From positions 30,846 through 94,845 of the forward strand of contig JAUYLN010000037.1 in the NCBI GenBank assembly GCA_030698885.1: DNA of 64,000 bases, written 5' to 3'. This DNA is from a bacterium (lineage in GTDB: Bacteria > Patescibacteriota > Minisyncoccia > 2-02-FULL-40-12 > IGHO2-01-FULL-4-A). A program made the translations under genes and the position numbers. Below, one piece after another: positions 57,901-64,000 of this stretch. Below the pieces are notes generated by a model that worked only from the letters and a program-made list of their open reading frames with translations, had not been told where the DNA came from and did not search any database. Numbering within the stretch: position 1 is the first letter of the stretch; each line of letters starts with the position of its first letter.

Positions 57901-58638
57901 TTAGACTTTTACAACCATGCTCAGGTGAATAGGGGCTTCCGCCTCCGTGACCTTTCTCACTCTGAGGCCTATGGATGTAAGACTTTCACCATCAGACGAA
58001 AAACTTTGCGGGTCAAGCTCAACAACAAAATAAATATACTCTTGATCACTTAAGGCCTTGACAAAAACCGGCTCAAAACCCTTTGTTTTTGTCAAAAAAT
58101 CCAAAGATATGAATGACATATCCATTCTGGCCGAAGGATACCTGAACTCAAAATTGCTTTTCTCGTTGAGGCGGGCCATCCTAATCCACGGCATCTGTTT
58201 TCTTCCATCCAGCTTAAGCCAAAAGACTATGGAGTGCCTTTCACTGGGTATTTTTGTCTCGTCAACAAATGGTAAAAAAGTCATGACCCCTTTGATGTTA
58301 TTCTTTTCCTTCATATCACATGAGGAACTAAATATCTTTGATATCTTCCCTATTCTGTCCAGCTTTTCTTTGAATCTACCTTCTACTAGGGCAGGATAAT
58401 AAACCTTCTTATAATTGACATGGTCGCTGTTATGAATGTACTCCCACGGGTCAAATTTTTCCGGAAAATCATCAAGGCCCGAGAAAGAAAGCTCGGAATC
58501 TTTCGGAAATCTGGCTTCAAATGAAACCGACAGGCCTCCTTTTCCTATGCCAAATATCGGACAACGTTTCCTAGACAGCTCTCTTCCGGCCACCCATTCT
58601 TCTTTCAATGTAATCCGTTCAAGTTCGGCTATATTCAT
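57901..58638 (-). CDS. Hypothetical protein, 245 aa, third gene of RNA-processing-type operon
   Basis: Soluble. Opens MNIAELERITLKEEWVAGRE; later CPIFGIGKGGLSVSFEARFP and a C-terminal YIYFVVELDPQSFSSDGESL. No motif known to me. The ATG overlaps the stop of the beta-CASP gene by 4 bases, with GGAGGTG upstream, so production is coupled to that nuclease. A subunit or regulator of it is a reasonable guess. Confidence 0.75.
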   Translation of the reverse strand: MNIAELERITLKEEWVAGRELSRKRCPIFGIGKGGLSVSFEARFPKDSELSFSGLDDFPEKFDPWEYIHNSDHVNYKKVYYPALVEGRFKEKLDRIGKISKIFSSSCDMKEKNNIKGVMTFLPFVDETKIPSERHSIVFWLKLDGRKQMPWIRMARLNEKSNFEFRYPSARMDMSFISLDFLTKTKGFEPVFVKALSDQEYIYFVVELDPQSFSSDGESLTSIGLRVRKVTEAEAPIHLSMVVKV

Positions 58639-59954
58639 AAGGACACCTCCTTTCCGACTAAGGACTTTACTCTTTGAATCCCGTCCCCCGTTCTGCTTCT
58701 GATATATCTCTCAATTTCTCTGTCTTCTCCATGGGTATAGACAATAGTATCAGGCCGAACTCGGTATTCAAGAGCCATGCCTTCGGCTCCGTCCATGTGG
58801 TTTGAAAATTCAAACTGTCCTATCTGACAAGCTCGCCTATAACATGGCTGTCCATCAATCTCCAGGAGTTGGCCATGAGTACTGTTAAGAATCATGAACC
58901 CCTGACCATCCGGGTCCTGGTAGCTGACGGAGGCTATCCCGTTCTCTCCTCTGTTTATCAAACGCGAGGCCCAAAAAGCAGAGAATGTGCCCTTATTCAT
59001 CATGCCCGAGGTTGAAAGGATAACGGCAGGTTTTTTACTCCTCGCCATTTCTTCCCTTTCTCTAAAAGATGAAAATGATAAAGCTTTAGACAGTTTCTTC
59101 TTGGCCCCCGGCAAATAGTCCATATAAACTGCGGTCGCACGACCGGAGCCGTCTATATACACCGGCCAGCGCCTGACAATACCTAAATCTTCAAGCGTTG
59201 AGAAAACATCTTGAGTCCTATCAATAGACATCGTAGCTATCAAAACCTTTCCGCCATTGTTCAATATACTCTCAACAAATTTGACGAATTTGACCGCTGT
59301 CTCTTGTCTAGTCTCAAAATTTCGATTGATATATGTTGACTCTCTAATTATTGCTCTGCAATTATTGTTGTGGAAATTTATTAGAGGCGCCCCTTTAAGC
59401 AGGGCTCTGTCCCGAAAACAGATATCGCTCGTGAAAAGATAAAACTCTCTCTTGTATTCCATGAGAAAGAATACGCCGCCCAAAACGTGACCGGAATGAT
59501 AGGCATATACGGTCAAATTGTCGGAAAGCTGAAGTCTCGTAGGATGAGCCTTGTCAGGGCCTGGACTGTGAAATGTTTCTATCCCGCTTAAGGCTGCCGA
59601 CATCTCTTCTCTGGTAAAAGGCTTATTCTGGTTTCGCCTTTCAGCAATGCGTATTTTGTCGTTCCATGACAACTCAGTAAGAATCTTACACTCCTCTGTG
59701 GCAAATATTCGGGTATCAGGATTATCCCTCTGAAACAACGGCCCCATTCCAATGTGATCATCATGAGGATGGCTGTAGATTAGCCACTTTGGCTTCGGCC
59801 CTTCGTAGGTAACCGGCTGACGTTGACGGTCCTTGCTGTGGCCGCCCCAGTCAATGCCAAGTACCTCATCATCTCCAAACCTAAAAAAATAAGCGCTATT
59901 GTTAATGAAGTTTGCTCCTCCACATGCTGTGAATGTTACTTTTTTTGAACTCAT
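58635..59954 (-). CDS. Beta-CASP metallo-beta-lactamase ribonuclease-like protein
   Basis: 439 aa. Metal motif HPHDDHIGMG (about residues 62-71; usual HxHxDH), SGHVLGGVFFLMEYKREFYLFTSD region, STYINR, and beta-CASP features ATMSIDRTQDVFSTLEDLG and ILSTSGMMNKGTFSAFWASR; the end has QFEFSNHMDGAEGMALEYRV and TIVYTHGE, the conserved SxHxD and final His. This is the fold of RNase J and CPSF-73 nucleases. Overlaps both neighbours by 4 bases. Likely 5'-end or endonucleolytic RNA processing. Confidence 0.88.
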   Translation of the reverse strand: MSSKKVTFTACGGANFINNSAYFFRFGDDEVLGIDWGGHSKDRQRQPVTYEGPKPKWLIYSHPHDDHIGMGPLFQRDNPDTRIFATEECKILTELSWNDKIRIAERRNQNKPFTREEMSAALSGIETFHSPGPDKAHPTRLQLSDNLTVYAYHSGHVLGGVFFLMEYKREFYLFTSDICFRDRALLKGAPLINFHNNNCRAIIRESTYINRNFETRQETAVKFVKFVESILNNGGKVLIATMSIDRTQDVFSTLEDLGIVRRWPVYIDGSGRATAVYMDYLPGAKKKLSKALSFSSFREREEMARSKKPAVILSTSGMMNKGTFSAFWASRLINRGENGIASVSYQDPDGQGFMILNSTHGQLLEIDGQPCYRRACQIGQFEFSNHMDGAEGMALEYRVRPDTIVYTHGEDREIERYIRSRTGDGIQRVKSLVGKEVSL

Positions 59955-60712
59955 GGAAACACCTTCGCAGAAGTTTGCCTTATTAATCTTGGGTCTATGC
60001 CTAATGCATTTGCAACCCTGTCAAGTCTTTCAATATGACTTGGGTACATATTCAGAGGCAACCCATCAAGATCAAACCAACGGGCAGTTTCCGTCTCAAG
60101 AGTCCTCTTAACGGAGACCTCTCCTCTAGCTACAGGGGCATAAACTAGAACAAAAATGTGGCTCGAATTAGTTTTATCCATAAGCAAGTTTCGCTCAGGA
60201 AAAACCAATACCCCAAGCTCTTCAATGCCTTCTTTTATGGCTCCGTAAAAAAGTTCATCCATTAAAATGGAAGACTTTTCGCGCGGCGCATCTTTCTGAA
60301 AATTCATAATGGCCTTTTCATTGCTTTGGCCTTTATAAATTTCCACCGGCAAAAAATTTTGAATTAGCCGCTTGGTCATATCAAGGTCACCAACTTTGCC
60401 TCCGGGAAAACCCCAGGCACTTCGTTTTTTACTGTTATGTCCCTTGCTTTTGCCTTGATTACCCGGCACATTAGCCGGCGATATATTATTTTTTCCCTTG
60501 CCGTTGCTTGAGCTAACACCAACCACTCCGTTAGCCTCAAACCAGCCGGTCTTTTCTTCAATAACATCCTGAAAGTCAGAGCCGTCTTTAAACTCTTTGT
60601 CATTCTCATATACCAGAGCTATCTTGCTTTTGTCTTCACTCAAAACCACCATCTTAACTGTCGTCTTCTTCCTTAGGTCAACTACCTTAGGCTGCATTGT
60701 TTCTTTTGGCAT
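59951..60712 (-). CDS. Nudix hydrolase with split Nudix box
   Basis: 253 aa. WGFPGGKVGDLDM is the first part of the Nudix box, but the catalytic helix AIKEGIEELGVLV (consensus REUxEExGU, here K for R) comes only after about 60 further residues, so a large insertion (RLIQNFLPVEIYKGQSN...) splits it. N-terminal KMVVLSEDKSKIALVYENDK is the usual first strand. Substrate could be capped or triphosphorylated RNA ends, given the nuclease gene overlapping it downstream. First gene of the operon. Confidence 0.82.
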   Translation of the reverse strand: MPKETMQPKVVDLRKKTTVKMVVLSEDKSKIALVYENDKEFKDGSDFQDVIEEKTGWFEANGVVGVSSSNGKGKNNISPANVPGNQGKSKGHNSKKRSAWGFPGGKVGDLDMTKRLIQNFLPVEIYKGQSNEKAIMNFQKDAPREKSSILMDELFYGAIKEGIEELGVLVFPERNLLMDKTNSSHIFVLVYAPVARGEVSVKRTLETETARWFDLDGLPLNMYPSHIERLDRVANALGIDPRLIRQTSAKVFP

Positions 60713-60830
60713 TTTTTCTCCATCTATTATTAGGTTTTATAAGAACTACCAATCTAGAATTCTAACAATATATAGCGTTTTTGTCAAATCATCATACCCA
60801 TTTGCCTTGCTGGTTATTTTGTGTTAACAT

Positions 60831-62651
60831 GTGCAAATGAAATCAATCTTTAAATACCTGCTTATAGTTTTCGTCGTACTCCTTGTATTGTCAGGCTTTG
60901 CGGCTCTTTTTCAGTCCCCCTTCGCTTCAACCGGTGAAGTATCACTTTCCGGCCTGGCCAATAAAATAACTGCCGGAGAGGTTAAAGAAATAGTCGTCCA
61001 CGGGGATAATTTAGATATAACTCTAACTAATGACGAAAAGCTCAAGTCAAAAAAAGAAGCCGGCGTAGCTATCACGGAAACCCTCACCTCTCTTGGCATA
61101 ACCCCGGAACAGCTTAATGCCCTGAATATTAACGTCAAAGATGAGTCCGGTTTCGCGTTTTATGCCATCAATTTTCTGCCCATACTTCTGCCTATTTTAT
61201 TCATAGGATTTATTTTCTGGTTCATGCTCCGCCAAGCCCAGCGCGGATCCATGCAAGCCTTCAGCTTCGGAAAATCTAAAGCGCGCCTGGTAGTCGGCAA
61301 CGGTAAAAAAAGAATAACCTTCAAAGATGTAGCCGGACTCATTGAAGCCAAAGAAGAAGTCACTGAGGTGGTTGAGTTCTTAAAAGATCCGGCAAGATTC
61401 CATAAACTTGGCGCAAGAATCCCAAGAGGCGTGCTTTTGGTAGGTTCACCCGGCACCGGTAAAACCCTCCTTGCAAAAGCCGTAGCTAACGAGGCAGGCG
61501 TGCCGTTTTTCTTCGTCTCCGGTTCTGAATTCGTAGAAATGTTTGTCGGAGTCGGTGCATCCCGCGTCAGAGATACTTTTGAGGCCGCTAAAAAAACATC
61601 CCCTTCTATTATTTTCATAGACGAAATAGATGCCATCGGCCGTCACCGTGGAGCGGGGCTTGGTGGCGGACACGATGAAAGAGAACAGACCCTAAACCAA
61701 ATTCTGGTTGAAATGGACGGCTTTGACACAAATGACGCGGTGATAATAATGGCTGCCACAAATCGACCGGACACTCTGGACCCGGCTCTTTTGAGGCCCG
61801 GCAGGTTTGACAGACGCATAATACTGGACGAGCCATCAATGAAAGACCGCGAGTCAATTCTTAAGCTTCACGCCCTTGATAAACCGTTTGATAAAAATGT
61901 TGACCTGAAAGTTGTGGCCGAAAGAACTCCCGGCTTCTCGGGTGCTGACCTGGCAAATGTCATAAACGAAGCTGCAATATTAGCAGCCCGCAAAAATAGA
62001 ACGTCCGTAACCCAAGAAGACTTGGTAAGCGCCATAGAAAAAGTGATTCTGGGTCCGGAAAGAAAATCACATGTCTTTACTAAAAAAGAAAAAGAGATCG
62101 CGGCTTATCACGAAGCAGGACATGCCTTGGTCGCAAGCTCCCTGCCCAACACCGACCCCGTCCATAAAGTTTCCATAATTTCCCGCGGACGAGCCGGGGG
62201 CTACACATTAAAGTTGCCTACGGAAGACAAACATCTTAAATCAAAAGCTGAATTTGAATCGGAACTGGCAGTACTTTTGGGCGGACAAACAGCCGAACAG
62301 ATAATATTCAAAGAGATTACGACCGGCGCATCAAACGATCTTAAAATAGCATCAGAAATAGCCCGCAACATGATTACCCGGTTTGGCATGTCAGAAAAAC
62401 TCGGGCCTATCACATTTGGCGAAAAGGATGAGCTGGTATTTTTGGGCAAAGAGATTACCGCCGACAAAAATTACTCTAATGAAATTGCTTATCAGATAGA
62501 CCAGGAAGTCAGGAAGTTTATTGTTGCGGCACGGCAAACCGCCAGAAAAGTTATCGGAGACAAAATATCACTTCTTCATAAAATTGCCAAAGAGCTGATA
62601 GAAAAAGAGACTCTGGAACAAAAGGAATTTTATGCATTGCTGAAGGCCTAA
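60831..62651 (+). CDS. ftsH: ATP-dependent zinc metalloprotease FtsH
   Basis: 606 aa. Two N-terminal helices (about 6-26 and 112-133) flank a periplasmic domain; AAA module with Walker A GSPGTGKT (205-212), [10 protein letters not shown], the SRH region [20 protein letters not shown]; zinc site HEAGH near residue 426. Degrades membrane and short-lived cytoplasmic proteins. GTG at 60831 or ATG at 60837 both fit; neither has a Shine-Dalgarno. Divergent from the Nudix operon. Confidence 0.97.
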   Translation: MQMKSIFKYLLIVFVVLLVLSGFAALFQSPFASTGEVSLSGLANKITAGEVKEIVVHGDNLDITLTNDEKLKSKKEAGVAITETLTSLGITPEQLNALNINVKDESGFAFYAINFLPILLPILFIGFIFWFMLRQAQRGSMQAFSFGKSKARLVVGNGKKRITFKDVAGLIEAKEEVTEVVEFLKDPARFHKLGARIPRGVLLVGSPGTGKTLLAKAVANEAGVPFFFVSGSEFVEMFVGVGASRVRDTFEAAKKTSPSIIFIDEIDAIGRHRGAGLGGGHDEREQTLNQILVEMDGFDTNDAVIIMAATNRPDTLDPALLRPGRFDRRIILDEPSMKDRESILKLHALDKPFDKNVDLKVVAERTPGFSGADLANVINEAAILAARKNRTSVTQEDLVSAIEKVILGPERKSHVFTKKEKEIAAYHEAGHALVASSLPNTDPVHKVSIISRGRAGGYTLKLPTEDKHLKSKAEFESELAVLLGGQTAEQIIFKEITTGASNDLKIASEIARNMITRFGMSEKLGPITFGEKDELVFLGKEITADKNYSNEIAYQIDQEVRKFIVAARQTARKVIGDKISLLHKIAKELIEKETLEQKEFYALLKA

Positions 62652-62671
62652 TTACACGTAAAACTCACTCC

Positions 62672-62699
62672 AAAAAAGTTGCCAAATGGCAACTTTTTT
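62672..62699 (+). terminator. Terminator of ftsH
   Basis: AAAAAAGTTGCCA, AAT(G) loop, GGCAACTTTTTT. Confidence 0.88.
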
Positions 62700-62740
62700 G
62701 ATTAGCTGAACCTAGAATATTAAAAAACAAGGAGTTCTAA

Positions 62741-63424
62741 ATGTTAAAAGCTGTAATCTTTGATTTTGATGGAACAATCTATGATTCATATGGTAAAGAT
62801 AATCTCGCCAATATGGCACGCCGGAAAGGCCTTACACTTCCATCCGACTTCCATCCCTCAAATTACTGGGGACAAAGTGGAGAAGAAATAATTAAAGGTC
62901 TATGGCCTAATGAGAATGCCCCTGAACTGCTACATGAGTTATGGGGACAGTTAGATATAGAAACACTGGAGCTTATATCCGGAGCACGGGATATTCTTTC
63001 CTGGTTTGAGAGGTTAAAACTTCCTCATGGCAAACTCCATTGCGGAATACTGACACAGCGCAGTTTTAAGAATCTGGAGCTTATTCTTAAGCACCATGCA
63101 ATACTAGACTTATTCCACCCGGAACTCATTCAAACACCTTGCAGGTGGTATCATAAGAAACCCGACCCCAGGGCTTTTGATTATATGTTTTCAAGAATTG
63201 ATGAGCTTAGCATATCCAAAGAAGAAATAATCTACGTCGGCGACACAAAGGGAGACTTTGATGCGTCAAGCGGAGCCGGAGTAGAGTTTGTCGGTGTAGA
63301 AACTGGGCCCCTCACTAAAGAAAACTGGCTTGAGCTCGGTCTAGCCGAAAACCACACAATAAAGTCCATAGCCAATTTAATGTCGTGGCTTATGGAACAG
63401 CGAAAAATTTATATAAATTTTTAA
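62741..63424 (+). CDS. HAD-superfamily hydrolase
   Basis: 227 aa. Motif I FDFDGTIYDS (nucleophile Asp8, acid/base Asp10), motif II ILTQRS, and motif III/IV KKPDPRAFDYMF with VGDTKGDFDASSGAG. An alpha-helical cap lies between residues 15 and 85. Typical of phosphoglycolate or nucleotide phosphatases; substrate unknown. AAGGAG 6 bases before the ATG. Monocistronic. Confidence 0.92.
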   Translation: MLKAVIFDFDGTIYDSYGKDNLANMARRKGLTLPSDFHPSNYWGQSGEEIIKGLWPNENAPELLHELWGQLDIETLELISGARDILSWFERLKLPHGKLHCGILTQRSFKNLELILKHHAILDLFHPELIQTPCRWYHKKPDPRAFDYMFSRIDELSISKEEIIYVGDTKGDFDASSGAGVEFVGVETGPLTKENWLELGLAENHTIKSIANLMSWLMEQRKIYINF

Positions 63425-63430
63425 AATTCT

Positions 63431-63456
63431 AAGATTGCCAAAAGCAGTCTTTTTTG
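63431..63456 (+). terminator. Terminator of the HAD gene
   Basis: AAGATTGC, CAAAA loop, GCAGTCTTTTTT. Confidence 0.8.
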
Positions 63457-63477
63457 TTATATTTTATTGATAAACTT

Positions 63478-63554
63478 GGGCGTGTAGCTCAGTCGGTTAG
63501 AGCACGGCTCTTATAAAGCCGGGGTCGATGGTTCGAGTCCATCCACGCCCACCA
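63478..63554 (+). tRNA. tRNA-Ile(UAU), second copy
   Basis: Acceptor GGGCGTG/CACGCCC, D-arm GCTC/GAGC, anticodon stem CGGCT/AGCCG, loop CTTATAA, anticodon TAT; T-arm GATGG TTCGAGT CCATC; CCA encoded. Differs from the copy at 34852 in acceptor, anticodon stem and T-stem, so they are not a recent duplication. Confidence 0.93.
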
Positions 63555-63630
63555 GGAAGTAGAAATTCGAGTTGGCTTTGCCTTCTACAATTTGCTTAAG
63601 CAAATTGTATCTCGAATTTTCACTTCCTGG
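63552..63630. repeat. AGGAAGT inverted-end element behind tRNA-Ile
   Basis: CCAGGAAGTAGAAATTCGAG ... CTCGAATTTTCACTTCCTGG. It starts at the CCA of the tRNA and is followed by CCCACA, a partial copy of the tRNA end. Nearly identical to the element at 63925. Confidence 0.85.
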
Positions 63631-63662
63631 CCCACAAAACAATTTATTGCTTTTAAATAAAT

Positions 63663-63736
63663 GGGCGATTAGCTCAGTTGGCTAGAGCGACTCGTTTACA
63701 CCGAGTAGGTCACAGGTTCGAGTCCTGTATCGCCCA
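63663..63736 (+). tRNA. tRNA-Val(UAC)
   Basis: Acceptor GGGCGAT/ATCGCCC, anticodon stem ACTCG/CGAGT, loop TTTACAC, anticodon TAC; T-arm ACAGG TTCGAGT CCTGT. A73, CCA not encoded. Confidence 0.95.
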
Positions 63737-63927
63737 CAAAACAACAAATTGTTTTGTGGTATGACGAGAACGCCGGAAGGATATTTTGCGAGCAATTGAG
63801 AAGTATGGACGACGAAATACTGAGGTCAGGAGGCCGAATGTATTGGCGAGCAAAATCCTGAGGCGGTGCCCAGGCAAAATTTTCGGAAGAAAATTTTAGC
63901 CGAGGGAGAGTCCATCCACGCCCACCA
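63734..63927 (+). repeat. tRNA-tail element behind tRNA-Val ending in a tRNA-Ile 3' copy
   Basis: Hairpin CCACAAAACAA/TTGTTTTGTGG (63734-63759), GACGAGAACGCCGGAAGGAT, a stem ATTTTGCGAGC/GCGAGCAAAAT, CCTGAGGCGGTGCCC, then GAGTCCATCCACGCCCACCA (63908-63927), the 3' end of the tRNA-Ile at 63478 and not of tRNA-Val. Confidence 0.75.
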
Positions 63928-64000
63928 GGAAGTAGAAATTCTAGTTGGCTTTGCCTTCTACAATTTGCTTAAGCAAATTGTATCTCGAATTTTCACTTCC
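63925..64000. repeat. AGGAAGT inverted-end element, window-edge copy
   Basis: CCAGGAAGTAGAAATTCTAG ... CTCGAATTTTCACTTCC, cut by the end of the window; almost identical to 63552-63630. Confidence 0.85.

Overview
The window looks like chromosomal DNA of a Candidate Phyla Radiation (Patescibacteria) bacterium, most probably of the Parcubacteria group. The signs are an AT-rich genome using standard stop codons including TGA, small single-copy housekeeping genes, a short valyl-tRNA synthetase (724 aa), a class II (B12-dependent) ribonucleotide reductase, VirB2/TrbC-like pilin paralogues, VanW and PrsW proteins, many short orphan proteins, and a heavy load of hairpin-forming intergenic repeats. 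The assignment is from gene content and style, not from a marker-gene tree.

Layout. 0-5 kb (minus strand): 5'-truncated-by-window ndk, a secreted ComEC-type metallo-beta-lactamase protein, a membrane AAA ATPase, and a ComEC channel protein without its hydrolase domain. 5-16 kb: nrdJ, ftsZ, ftsA, ybeY, yqeY, rpsU, a HIT protein, hisS, lepB and pth. 16-21 kb: orphan genes, tRNA-Ser(UGA), tRNA-Pro(CGG), CCA-adding enzyme, tRNA-Ala(GGC), tRNA-Arg(CCU). 21-30 kb: a TIM-barrel protein, a frameshifted RlpA gene, a ClpP-like/SPFH/ClpP-like trio, a 3-methyladenine glycosylase, HtrA, tmRNA with smpB, and an RRM protein with a structured leader. 30-36 kb: a long non-coding, structured stretch, a two-component system, infC-rpmI-rplT, and a tRNA cluster (Lys, Leu, Ile). 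36-43 kb: tRNA-Glu, tsaD, valS, prsW, hsp20, vanW, tRNA-Leu(UAG). 43-50 kb: a minus-strand array of seven pilin-type membrane proteins, two of them fused to extracellular domains, with a solute-binding protein. 50-63 kb: methyltransferase, gyrA, rpsA, a strongly promoted 622-aa orphan, an operon of Nudix, beta-CASP nuclease and an orphan, ftsH and a HAD hydrolase. The window ends with tRNA-Ile(UAU) and tRNA-Val(UAC).

How it fits together. Translation and RNA quality control dominate (aminoacyl-tRNA synthetases, tmRNA-SmpB, YbeY, Pth, TsaD, CCA enzyme), followed by cell division (FtsZ-FtsA), DNA uptake (ComEC, pilins) and membrane proteolysis (FtsH, PrsW, SPFH with ClpP-like proteins).

The most unusual signal is around the tRNA genes. 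After the tRNA-Ser, tRNA-Pro and tRNA-Ile genes there is a hairpin, then an antisense copy of the tRNA T-arm, then a structured block (sharing a GCCGGA...GAGGC pattern at several loci), then a second copy of the last 20 or so bases of the same tRNA. A related arrangement lies after tRNA-Val, and a second element type with AGGAAGT inverted ends sits exactly at the CCA end of tRNA-Lys and tRNA-Ile. tRNA-Leu(UAA) carries a palindrome inside its D-loop. Other palindromic repeat families sit between operon genes and inside coding sequences in frame. There is no rRNA gene, CRISPR array or intact transposase.
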